A stretch of 64,000 nucleotides of DNA from Nocardia iowensis (GTDB lineage Bacteria; Actinomycetota; Actinomycetes; Mycobacteriales; Mycobacteriaceae): contig NZ_CP078145.1 in NCBI RefSeq assembly GCF_019222765.1, forward strand, positions 6,820,001-6,884,000. Direction: 5' to 3'. Shown here piece by piece: positions 53,172 to 61,431 of this stretch; position 1 is the first letter of the stretch; every line of letters starts with the position of its first letter. The position numbers were made by a program, and so were the translations under genes. A model generated the notes under the pieces. That model saw only the letters and a program-made list of their open reading frames with translations. It made no database searches and had not been told where the DNA came from.

Positions 53172-54815
53172 ATGGTTACCGACACAGACAAGACATCGAC
53201 CGGACCCGATTACCGTCTCATCGGCATCGGCATCACCGCGGTGGTCGCCGGCGTCGGCTGGGCCGCCGTGGGGAAGGACAGTTTCGGCTCGGCGTCGAAG
53301 ACCGCATTGGACTGGGTACTCGGCAACTTCGACTGGCTGTTCGTGGTCTCCGCCGACGTTTTCCTGGTGCTGTGCGTGGTGATCGCGGTCAGCCGTTTCG
53401 GGCGGATCAGGCTCGGAAACGACGACGCCGGACCGGAATTCAGCAACCTCGCCTGGATCGCGATGATGTTCAGCGCGGGGATGGGCATCGGTTTGATGTT
53501 CTACGGCGTCGGTGAACCGCTGCAGCATTTCGTCACGCCGCCGCCGTCCACCGGGATCGAGTCGCAGACCACCGGCGCCGCCAGTGCCGCACTGCAGTAT
53601 TCGCTGTTCCACTGGACCCTGACGCCGTGGGCGATCTACGGCATCGTCGGACTCGCCTTGGCGTACGCGGGTTTTCGGAAGGGACGCGGCAACCGGCTGT
53701 CGGCCGCCTTCGTGCCGCTGCTCGGCGAGCGCCGCGCCGCGGGCTGGGCGGGCCAAGCCATCGATCTGCTCGCGGTGTTCGCCACCGTCTTCGGCACCGC
53801 GACCAGTCTCGGCCTCGGCGCGCTCCAGGTCGCCAAGGGTTTGCACCTCACCGCCGGTGCGCCGGACACGGTGACCGTGCAGCTGATCATTATCGGGGCG
53901 CTCAGCGCCGCCTTCGTGCTGTCGGCCTTCTCGGGACTGCACAAGGGCGTCAAGTGGCTGTCCACCATCAACATCCTGTTGGCCGGATTGCTCATGCTGT
54001 TCGTCTTCGTGCTCGGGCCGACCGTTTACATTCTCGACAGCGTCCCGGCCAGCATCGGCAACTATCTGACCAACCTGCTGCCGATGGCCACCCGGACGGG
54101 CGCCTACGCCGACTCGGCGTGGCTGGGCTCGTGGACGATCTTCTACTGGGCGTGGTGGTTGTCCTGGGCGCCGTTCGTCGGCACCTTCATCGCGCGCATT
54201 TCGCGCGGCCGCACCATCCGTGAATTCTTGATCGGCGTGCTGCTGGTGCCCAGCGGCGTGACCGTCGTCTGGTTCTGCATCATGGGCGGCAGCGCCATCC
54301 GGTTGAGCACGACGGGCGTCGCGGACCTCACCGCGAACGCGGCCGACGCCGAAGCCTCGTTGTTCGACATGCTGGACGCGCTGCCCGCGGGCACGATCAC
54401 CTCGTGGGTGTCGATGATCCTGGTGATGACCTACTTCGTCACCAGCGCCGACTCCGCGTCCCTGGTGATGGGCTCGCTGACCAGCCGCGGCGCTTTGCAT
54501 CCGCCGTCCTGGCTGGTCGTCACCTGGGGCATCCTGATGGCGTCGGTGGCCGCGGTGCTGCTCGTCGCGGGTGGCCTCAACTCGCTGCAGACCGCCACCA
54601 TTCTCGTTTCCCTGCCCTTCGTCCTGGTGATGCTGGCCCTGTGCTGGTCCCTGCTGAAGGAACTGCGTGAGGATCCCGGCGCGGGCGCCGTCAGCCGCCA
54701 CCCCCTCTACGGTCTCCGGGACGCGGTGCGCGCGATGGTCGGCGAGGCGATCAGCGAACGCGAATCGCCGCGCCGCCGCACTCCCGACAAGCGGCCGGTG
54801 CCACTCGAACCGTGA
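53172..54815 (+). CDS. BCCT-family transporter (choline/carnitine/betaine)
   Basis: A 547-residue, 12-segment transporter. It has the BCCT glycine motif AGMGIGLMFYGVGEP, the Trp-rich segment WTIFYWAWWLSWAPFVGTFIARISRGRT and a TSADSASLVMGSL segment. It imports betaine-type quaternary amines with Na+ or H+. The hydrophilic C-terminus (REDPGAGAVSRHPLYGL...) is short, so osmosensing through a long tail is unlikely. The start at 53172 (MVTDTDK) follows a TTG three codons earlier. Confidence 0.92.
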   Translation: MVTDTDKTSTGPDYRLIGIGITAVVAGVGWAAVGKDSFGSASKTALDWVLGNFDWLFVVSADVFLVLCVVIAVSRFGRIRLGNDDAGPEFSNLAWIAMMFSAGMGIGLMFYGVGEPLQHFVTPPPSTGIESQTTGAASAALQYSLFHWTLTPWAIYGIVGLALAYAGFRKGRGNRLSAAFVPLLGERRAAGWAGQAIDLLAVFATVFGTATSLGLGALQVAKGLHLTAGAPDTVTVQLIIIGALSAAFVLSAFSGLHKGVKWLSTINILLAGLLMLFVFVLGPTVYILDSVPASIGNYLTNLLPMATRTGAYADSAWLGSWTIFYWAWWLSWAPFVGTFIARISRGRTIREFLIGVLLVPSGVTVVWFCIMGGSAIRLSTTGVADLTANAADAEASLFDMLDALPAGTITSWVSMILVMTYFVTSADSASLVMGSLTSRGALHPPSWLVVTWGILMASVAAVLLVAGGLNSLQTATILVSLPFVLVMLALCWSLLKELREDPGAGAVSRHPLYGLRDAVRAMVGEAISERESPRRRTPDKRPVPLEP

Positions 54816-54824
54816 TCGCCTGCC

Positions 54825-55592
54825 TCACTTCTGGGGTGGGCGATTGCGGATGTCGCGGACATAGGTGACGGCCTGTTTGCCTTCACCGGGGCTGCGCGTA
54901 TCCAGGTCGAAAAGTGTGGTGGCGGCGAACAGTTCACCGAGTTTGCTGTAGCCGTAGGTGCGCGGATCGAAGTCGGGACGCTGCTTGTTGATGATCGACC
55001 CCACGCTGGACAGGGTGGCCCAGCCCGAGTCGTCGGAGGCGGCGTCGACGGCGTTGCGCAGCAGGTTCATCAGTTTGGCGTCGCCCTTGAGCTGGTTCGC
55101 CGCCGTCCGCCGGGTCGGTGTTGGCGATTCTTCCGCTGTGCCGGTGAGGTTTTCGGTATAGATGAACTTGTCGCAGGCGGCGACGAAGGGCTTCGGCGTC
55201 TTGTGCTGGCCGAATCCGTAGACGGTGCGGCCGGATTCGCGGATGCGGCTGGCCAGGCGGGTGAAATCGCTGTCGCTGGATACGATCACGAAACCGTCGA
55301 GGTTGCCGGTGTACAGCAGATCCATCGCGTCGATGATCATCGCCGAGTCGGTGGCGTTCTTGCCGGTGGTGTAGCCGAACTGCTGGATCGGCTGGATCGA
55401 CTGCGCGAGCAGCTGGTCCTTCCAACCCTTCAGATTGGTGCTCGTCCAGTCGCCGTAGGCACGCTTCACATGCGCCGTCCCGTACTTGGCCACCTCCGCC
55501 AACAACCCGTCAGCAATGCCTGGCTGAGCGTTGTCGGCGTCGATCAGCACCGCGAGCCGGGTAGCGTTGTCGCTGCTCAAGGCGTACTCCAT
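54825..55592 (-). CDS. NYN-domain protein with C-terminal OST-HTH/LOTUS-like region
   Basis: A 255-residue protein. Residues 8-135 are a NYN (PIN-like) domain with VLIDADNAQP, KNATDSAMIIDAMDLLYTG and FVIVSSDSDFTRLASRIRE, giving the acidic metal-binding residues of a nuclease. Residues ~170-240 (AKLMNLLRNAVDAASDDSGWATLSSVG, then YGYSKLGELFAAT) match the OST-HTH/LOTUS RNA-binding fold. It is probably an RNA-processing or decay factor; target unknown. The start at 55592 is an ATG immediately before the NYN domain. Confidence 0.85.
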   Translation of the reverse strand: MEYALSSDNATRLAVLIDADNAQPGIADGLLAEVAKYGTAHVKRAYGDWTSTNLKGWKDQLLAQSIQPIQQFGYTTGKNATDSAMIIDAMDLLYTGNLDGFVIVSSDSDFTRLASRIRESGRTVYGFGQHKTPKPFVAACDKFIYTENLTGTAEESPTPTRRTAANQLKGDAKLMNLLRNAVDAASDDSGWATLSSVGSIINKQRPDFDPRTYGYSKLGELFAATTLFDLDTRSPGEGKQAVTYVRDIRNRPPQK

Positions 55593-55684
55593 TCGTCGGT
55601 CGGCTACCCGCCCACGGTAGTCCGCGACGCCGGTGCCGACCGACAGACACCACCGATCAGCGCTCACCGCTGCATCCGGTGTCG

Positions 55685-56500
55685 TCAGTCGCGTAGGGCT
55701 TGTTCCCGCAAGGTACTCAGTGTCTTGGACAGAATGCGGGACACCTGCATCTGCGAGACGCCGAGCTGGGCGGCGATCTGATCCTGGGTCTTGGATTCGA
55801 AGAACCGCATCACCAGCACCTGACGTTCCCGTTCCGGGAGGGCCGCGATGAGCGGTTTCACCGCGAGATAGTCCTCGACGGTCTGGTATTCCGGCTCTTC
55901 GGCACCGAGGCTGTCCAGTGGGGAGCGCGGAGCATTTTCGTCGTCGCTGTCGAGACCGACGTCGATGGAGGAGGTTTGATAGGCGTTACGGGCGATCAAT
56001 GCCTGGGTGACCTCGACGAGGTCGGCGCCTAGCTCGTCGGCGATCTCCCTGGCCTTCGGCATCCGGCCGAGCCGCTGCGCCAGCGTCTCGATCGCCGGTG
56101 CGATAGTCTGCTGAATCTCCTTGAGCCGCCGCGGAACTCGCACCGACCAGGTGTAATCCCGGAAGTGCCTGCGCACCTCGCCCATAATGGTCGGCACCGC
56201 GAAGGCCAGGAACGGCGAACCGTGCGAGGCGTCGAAGCGGTCGACGGCGGCCACCATGCCGACGCGCGCGATCTGCAACAGGTCGTCGAAGTTCTCGCCA
56301 CGACCGGTGAACTTGCGGGCAATGTGCTCGGCCAGCGGCAGGCAGCGGCTGATCAGCTCTTCCCGCACGGCCGCGCGCCGCGGATCGTCGGCGTCGAGTT
56401 CACTCAGCTCGCGGAACAGCGGCTCGATATTGTCGTAGCTGTCGCCGCCACGTCGGCGCGGCTCATCGACCGCACCGGACGTTGTCGGGTCATTGTTCAT
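55685..56500 (-). CDS. sigF: SigB/SigF-type alternative sigma factor
   Basis: A 271-residue sigma-70 group 3 factor. Region 2 has RCLPLAEHIARKFTGRGENFDDLLQIARVGMVAAVDRFD, region 3 has VRVPRRLKEIQQTI and region 4 has LPERERQVLVMRFFESKTQDQIAAQLGVSQMQVSRIL. Such factors run general-stress or stationary-phase programmes. The start at 56500 lies inside the 3' end of the anti-sigma gene (11-base overlap), the usual usfX-sigF arrangement. Confidence 0.92.
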   Translation of the reverse strand: MNNDPTTSGAVDEPRRRGGDSYDNIEPLFRELSELDADDPRRAAVREELISRCLPLAEHIARKFTGRGENFDDLLQIARVGMVAAVDRFDASHGSPFLAFAVPTIMGEVRRHFRDYTWSVRVPRRLKEIQQTIAPAIETLAQRLGRMPKAREIADELGADLVEVTQALIARNAYQTSSIDVGLDSDDENAPRSPLDSLGAEEPEYQTVEDYLAVKPLIAALPERERQVLVMRFFESKTQDQIAAQLGVSQMQVSRILSKTLSTLREQALRD

Positions 56501-56921
56501 CGAGGTCGCCCCGGGCCCAGACGAAGTCGACGACAGTCGGATAGCCGGAGACGGCGTCATCGAACGGCGCCCGGGTCGCCGTGACCGAATTGGTCAAGGT
56601 TTGCACGATGTGCCAGCCGAAACTGCCGGTCCCGACCTCGGTCTCGGACGTGCCCACCGCGCGGATGTTGGCGCTCAGCACGCCTTCGCTGTAGGTGAAC
56701 GCGCAATCGATGGTCGAACCGGGTGCCGCGTCCTGCATCAGCACGGTCGCGATCTCGTCGAGCGCGAGCCGGATATCGGTCACCTCGTCCAGCCCGAAAT
56801 CGGCGATGAGCAGTACGGTCTCGGCGAGCGCACGCAGCATCGTCAACTGTTCCGGAGACGCGGGCACCGTGACGGCAACCGTTGTTGTCCCCGTCACGGA
56901 TTCGGATACCCGTTCACTCAT
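56490..56921 (-). CDS. Anti-sigma factor (RsbW/UsfX-like, degenerate HATPase)
   Basis: A 143-residue protein with an RsbW/UsfX-like layout (LRALAETVLLIADFGLDEVTDIRLALDEIATVLM, later GSFGWHIVQTLTNSV). In the N-box, IRLALDEIATVLM lacks the Asn that binds Mg-ATP in RsbW kinases, so it probably binds SigF without acting as a normal kinase. No RsbV anti-antagonist is adjacent. Co-translation with sigF supports direct binding. Confidence 0.85.
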   Translation of the reverse strand: MSERVSESVTGTTTVAVTVPASPEQLTMLRALAETVLLIADFGLDEVTDIRLALDEIATVLMQDAAPGSTIDCAFTYSEGVLSANIRAVGTSETEVGTGSFGWHIVQTLTNSVTATRAPFDDAVSGYPTVVDFVWARGDLDEQ

Positions 56922-57048
56922 TCCGCCACCACCCTCGTACGACGCGTGCCCGACCGACGGGTCAGCCTACCCGGACGCGGGCGCACCCGGCAGTGGGCAC
57001 ACCCACTCGCGCCGCGCCGCCGTTTCCGACGGCGCGGCGCACGGGTGG

Positions 57049-58656
57049 CTACTTCTCGATGTTCTCGAAATCGAACTGGCCGTTCCAGGTGAGTTCGGCC
57101 TTCTTCACCTTCTCCCCGCGGCCCGCGGTGGCGATGTAGTCGAGCACCGGGATGTCGGCCATATCCCGGAACAGCAGGGTCTGGGCCCGCGCGACGATCT
57201 TGTAGGACTCCTCCAGGGACGGCGCCGCCAGTGCGTCGTCGATCAGCTTGTCGAACTCCGGGTTGCTGTAATCGATGTTGTTGGTCCCGGCGCCGGTGTA
57301 GTACTGCGCGGTCAGGAATTGCAGCATCGTCGGGTAGTCACCCTGCCAGCCGTAGCGGAACGCCTTGCCGATCGTCCGCGCGGTGATCGCGCTCCTGATG
57401 TCCTTGAACGTCGGGTACGGCGCGCCGACGGCCTCGATGCCGAGGGTGTTCTTGATGCTGTTCGCCACGGCCTCGATCCAGGCCTGGTGGCCGCCGTCGG
57501 AGTTGTAGGCGATCTCGTAGCGACCGGACCACGGCGAGATCGCGTCGGCCTGCGCCCACAGCTTCTTGGCCTCCTCCGGGTTGTACTTCAACACCTCCGA
57601 ACCCGGCAGATTCTCGTTGACGCCGGGCAGCGTGATCGCGGTGAAGTCGCGGGACGGAACCCGGGTGCCGCGGAAGATGTTCTCGCAGATCTGTTCCCGG
57701 TTGATCGCCATCGAGAGGGCCTTGCGGCGCAGCACCCCCTCCTCCCCGGCCAGATGCGGGATGTTGGACTGACTGCTGACGTGCTGATTCTGTGCGGTCG
57801 GCTTGGTGATCGCCCGATCGCCGAGGTCCTGCTTGTAGGACGCGAGTGCGCTGTCCGGAATCGTGTCGAGGGTATCGAGGTTGCCCGCCAATAGATCGGC
57901 GTAAGCCGTATCGAAGGACTGGTACATCACGAACCGCAGGCCCTTGTTCTTGGCCGGGCGCGCCCCCTTGTAGTCCGGGTTCGGCACCAGATCGACCTTG
58001 ACGTTGTGCTCCCACGCGCCCGTGCGCGCGAACTTGTAGGGGCCGTTGCCGATCGGGTTCTCACCGAAGGCCTTCATGTCCTTGAACGCCGCCTCGGGCA
58101 TTGGGTAGAACGGCGTGAAGGCCAGCGCGAGCTCGAAGTCGATCGACGGGCTCTTCAAGGCGACTGTGAAGGTGCGGTCGTCGACCACCTTCAAGCCCGA
58201 CATCGTCTGTGCGGTCGGCTTTTCCGCCGCCACCTCGTCATAGCCGACGATGAGGGCGAACACGTAGCCCTGGAGCTGTGCGTTGGTACTGAGTGCCCCG
58301 TAGTTCCACGCGTCGACGAACGACTTCGCCGTCACCGGCGTTCCATCGGTGAACTTCCAGTCCGGCTTGATGGTGATCCGGTAGTTCTTCCGGTCCGTTG
58401 TCTCGATCGACTGCGCCATGTCGTCATGGGCCACACCGTTGGCGTCGTAATACTTCAGTCCGGCGAAGATCCGGTCGACGATCCGGCTGCCGTTGTTGTC
58501 GTTCATGCTGGTGGGCACCAGCGGGTTCTGCGGCTCGGTGATATTGGTCGTGACGATGTCCGCGTCGGCGCTGTCGTCCGACGAGCACGCGGACAGCCCG
58601 AGGCTCGTGGCCAGCAACACCGCCGCCGCCAACGCACCAGCTCTTGTGAATCTCAC
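57049..58656 (-). CDS. Peptide/nickel-type ABC substrate-binding lipoprotein (OppA-like)
   Basis: A 535-residue SBP_bac_5 lipoprotein. The signal ends in LGLSAC (lipidated Cys24). The mature part shows DVAYADLLAGN-type and FRYGWQGDYPTMLQFL segments of cluster C oligopeptide-binding proteins. It binds peptides or related solutes. No permease or ATPase gene is next to it, so it is an orphan serving a transporter elsewhere. Confidence 0.88.
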   Translation of the reverse strand: MRFTRAGALAAAVLLATSLGLSACSSDDSADADIVTTNITEPQNPLVPTSMNDNNGSRIVDRIFAGLKYYDANGVAHDDMAQSIETTDRKNYRITIKPDWKFTDGTPVTAKSFVDAWNYGALSTNAQLQGYVFALIVGYDEVAAEKPTAQTMSGLKVVDDRTFTVALKSPSIDFELALAFTPFYPMPEAAFKDMKAFGENPIGNGPYKFARTGAWEHNVKVDLVPNPDYKGARPAKNKGLRFVMYQSFDTAYADLLAGNLDTLDTIPDSALASYKQDLGDRAITKPTAQNQHVSSQSNIPHLAGEEGVLRRKALSMAINREQICENIFRGTRVPSRDFTAITLPGVNENLPGSEVLKYNPEEAKKLWAQADAISPWSGRYEIAYNSDGGHQAWIEAVANSIKNTLGIEAVGAPYPTFKDIRSAITARTIGKAFRYGWQGDYPTMLQFLTAQYYTGAGTNNIDYSNPEFDKLIDDALAAPSLEESYKIVARAQTLLFRDMADIPVLDYIATAGRGEKVKKAELTWNGQFDFENIEK

Positions 58657-58960
58657 TGCGTTCTCCCGATGTCGAGCAAGGGCGGAACAGCACCATGCGT
58701 GGGGTCACCAGCGCAGTGTCGACACGATCCGCCTTGAATGTCCTCGGACAGTAGCGATTCCGGCGGGCGCTGTCAGGAGATCGACGGCTCCGGAGCCGGA
58801 GAGCGTTTCTTACGCATAGCAAATTTGCCGGATTTCGTTGCGCGGAATTCGCGGAATCGATCACTCGGTGCAGGCCACGGAGCGAGAATGGAGGTGGCCT
58901 GATCCGGCTTCACGGGGACGCATCGGCTGTCGTGGCCGACCGAACATGTGGGGAAACACG

Positions 58961-59515
58961 ATGAAAGTCAAAGGATTTGCCACCGCCCTTCTCGCACTGG
59001 GCGCTACCGGAATCACCGCGGGCGTTGTCGACGCCCAACCATTATCGGAGCCATCGGCCCAGGTCAGCGTGCACGGCGTCGATCACGGAGTCGGATACAC
59101 CACGGCTACCGATGGCCGAGGGGTGATCACCACCGTCGATGCGGGCGTCTTCGCGTTGACCAGTGACGCCGCGGCGGTCACGCTGACCGACGCCGCGGGC
59201 AATGTCGTCGCCACGCTGCCGACATCCTTCGTCGCCAACGGCCAAACCTTCGGCCTGCGACCACAAATCAGCGACACCGGGCGCACCATGACGATGACTC
59301 CGGTCAGCGCTCCGGAAATCAGCACTCACCTGGCACAACTGGTGAATCAGCACGACGAGACCATCGCGCGCAAGCAGTACAACGCCGGCGTCGGCGCCCT
59401 GATCGGCGCAGGCATCGGCGCGGTGATCGGCTTCTTCCTCGGCGGTGTCGGCGCCCTGGTCACCATCCCCATCGGCGCGGGCATCGGCGCCCTGATCGGT
59501 TTCTCCACACCGTGA
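58961..59515 (+). CDS. Secreted protein with C-terminal glycine-zipper segment
   Basis: A 184-residue exported protein with a signal peptide (GFATALLALGATGITAGVVDA, cleavage near 24). A ~100-residue beta-rich domain follows (VGYTTATDGRGVITTVDAGVFALTSD, then LTDAAGNVVATLP). After a short polar linker comes a Gly-rich hydrophobic end: GVGALIGAGIGAVIGFFLGGVGALVTIPIGAGIGALIGF. The spaced glycines make a glycine zipper likely to insert in or span a membrane. This architecture looks typical of Nocardia and relatives but I know no function. ATG at 58961 is preferred; an ATG five codons earlier is possible. Confidence 0.7.
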   Translation: MKVKGFATALLALGATGITAGVVDAQPLSEPSAQVSVHGVDHGVGYTTATDGRGVITTVDAGVFALTSDAAAVTLTDAAGNVVATLPTSFVANGQTFGLRPQISDTGRTMTMTPVSAPEISTHLAQLVNQHDETIARKQYNAGVGALIGAGIGAVIGFFLGGVGALVTIPIGAGIGALIGFSTP

Positions 59516-59558
59516 TTCGCTGATCCGGCAGGCGCGCACAACCGTCGGGGTGTGCGCG

Positions 59559-60350
59559 TCAGCCGACCAATGCGCTCGGCGTGCGTCCGGTGAAGGTCGC
59601 TACGTCGCGATGCAGATGGGACTGATCCGTGTATCCGCACGCGACGGCGACCGCCGCGGCGTCCGCACCCGCGGACAAACCGGCAACCGCCCGGTCGAAG
59701 CGGACCAGCATGGCCGCCCGCTTGGGCGTCAGTCCGATCTGCGCGGTGAACCTGGCCCACAACCGCTTTCGGCTCCACCCACAGGACGCGGCCAGCTCGC
59801 CGACCCGCACCCCGCCACGGCTCGCGACGATCCGGTCCCAGCTCGCCGCCACTTCCGGATCCGCTGACGCCGACCCACGCATCCGATCCAGAAACGCGTC
59901 CGTCAGCGCGAACATCTTCGGCCACCCCGCGGCCTCGGCCAACTGCTCACGCAGCCGCCGCGCATCGGCGGGGCCGCACAAGTCTGCCAAGTCGACAACG
60001 GTGCCATCGAGATCCGACAGCGAGCAGCCGAGCAGCGAGTAGGCCGCCACGGGAGACAGTCGCACCTCGACGCATTTCACTCGCTCGCCACGAATGCGCA
60101 CCGCCCCCGGCCACAATCCGCCGATCAAACTGCCCATCGCCTGTCGACCGCCCGGGCCGTCGACGGTCAGCCCGCTGCCGAACTCGATCACGACGGTCAC
60201 CGCGGGTGCGGGGACAACCCGCATGTCCAACCCGGCCGCGGCGCGATCGCGGAAGCCGATTACCTCGGCACCCTCGATGCGGCTACCCGCGGTCGGGTGC
60301 GCTACCTCCCAGCCGTTTGCGAGGTCTCGTGCAGCGTGGGCCACCTCCAT
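59559..60350 (-). CDS. AraC-family transcriptional regulator
   Basis: A 263-residue regulator. A cupin-like N-terminal half (DMRVVPAPAVTVVIEFGSGL...) is followed by a C-terminal AraC domain with VGELAASCGWSRKRLWARFTAQIGLTPKRAAMLVRF and AAVAVACGYTDQSHLHRDVATFTGRTP, both helix-turn-helix units. It is divergent from the BadF-kinase/symporter/anmK operon across 81 bases and is the obvious candidate regulator of it, though it could act elsewhere. Confidence 0.85.
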   Translation of the reverse strand: MEVAHAARDLANGWEVAHPTAGSRIEGAEVIGFRDRAAAGLDMRVVPAPAVTVVIEFGSGLTVDGPGGRQAMGSLIGGLWPGAVRIRGERVKCVEVRLSPVAAYSLLGCSLSDLDGTVVDLADLCGPADARRLREQLAEAAGWPKMFALTDAFLDRMRGSASADPEVAASWDRIVASRGGVRVGELAASCGWSRKRLWARFTAQIGLTPKRAAMLVRFDRAVAGLSAGADAAAVAVACGYTDQSHLHRDVATFTGRTPSALVG

Positions 60351-60431
60351 AGGCCAAGGCTACTGCGCGCGTCTTGGACGAATGTTCCCTTCGCAGGGCC
60401 AGAAGCGGGCGACCGCGCGAGGATGGTCGGC

Positions 60432-61358
60432 ATGACCGACCATGTTCTCGCGATCGACCTCGGCAAGACCGGATGCCGGGGGTCGCTCCGGCTCGACGGA
60501 CGCGAGACGGGATCCGCCGCCGCGCCAGGCACCCCGGGTCTGGCCAATGCGGGCGGTGTCGCCGCCGCGGAAAGCGCGATCAGGACGGTCGTCGCACAGA
60601 TAGCGCCGACTGACACCACCTTCACACTGTTCGTCGGCGCCGCCGGCGCCGCTGCCGCACCCGACGCCGCCGAACTCCTCGCCCGCCACTTGGCCGATCT
60701 GGCGGGCGCGCGGGCGGTCGCCGTGTCCTCCGATGCGGTGACCGCGCACGCGGGCGCACTCGGTGGTGCGCCAGGAGTCGTCCTTGCGGCCGGTACCGGT
60801 GCCGTGGCCACGGCGGTCGATGCGGCGGGCCGGTTCACCAGAGTCGATGGCTGGGGCCCGCTGCTGGGCGACGAGGGTGGCGGTGCGTGGATCGGTGTCG
60901 AGGGTTTGCGCGCCGCGTTGCGCTCGTATGACGGACGCGGGCCACGCTCCGCGCTCGAAGCGAAGGCCGCCGAGCACTATGCGGTAGACTTGGAAGGTTT
61001 GCCGAAACACCTTGGCCAGCACGAGAATCCGGCCCTGCTCGCGGCCGGTTTCGCGCCTGCCGTCGCCGCGGCCGCCGCAACGGACGACACCGCGGCCGCG
61101 ATCATGACGGCGGCCGGGCGCGCACTCGGCCGCACCGTCCTCGCGGCCATCGAGCGTTCCGGTATGCGGCCGCCGGTGCCGTATGCGATCACTGGCGGCC
61201 TCGCCAACCTGGGTGCGGCACTGCTGGATCCACTCGATCAAGAGATCGCGCAGGTGATCGAGCGACGCGCGGCATGCGGCGGCCCGATCGATGGGGCCGC
61301 ACTGCTCGCGCTCGACGCGACCACCGTGCTCGAAGCATTGGTGGTACGAATCGCGTGA
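60432..61358 (+). CDS. BadF/BadG-type sugar kinase (N-acetylglucosamine kinase-like)
   Basis: A 308-residue ASKHA-fold protein. It has phosphate-1 motif VLAIDLGKTGCRGSL, VAVSSDAVTAHAGALGG, the GTGAVA adenosine-type loop, DGWGPLLGDEGGGAWIG and late ITGGLANLG. This pattern fits eukaryote-like N-acetylglucosamine kinases of the BcrAD/BadF group. With a symporter and AnmK in the same operon, phosphorylation of GlcNAc or MurNAc from wall turnover is likely (inference). ATG at 60432 was chosen because GAGG lies 9 bases upstream; ATG at 60423 is in frame. Confidence 0.82.
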   Translation: MTDHVLAIDLGKTGCRGSLRLDGRETGSAAAPGTPGLANAGGVAAAESAIRTVVAQIAPTDTTFTLFVGAAGAAAAPDAAELLARHLADLAGARAVAVSSDAVTAHAGALGGAPGVVLAAGTGAVATAVDAAGRFTRVDGWGPLLGDEGGGAWIGVEGLRAALRSYDGRGPRSALEAKAAEHYAVDLEGLPKHLGQHENPALLAAGFAPAVAAAAATDDTAAAIMTAAGRALGRTVLAAIERSGMRPPVPYAITGGLANLGAALLDPLDQEIAQVIERRAACGGPIDGAALLALDATTVLEALVVRIA

Positions 61359-61431
61359 CACTTATTGACAGAAGCACTGTGACCCCTGACACTTACTTGC
61401 AATCTGCTCGCCGCGTCACCGAGGAGCTGCG

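Noticed and set aside
53139..54701. Minus-strand frame of 520 codons inside the BCCT transporter, and a similar 506-codon frame at 61393..62913 inside the SSS symporter
   Set aside because: Extreme Asp/Gln/His/Arg composition and full overlap with well-supported membrane proteins mark them as antisense shadows.
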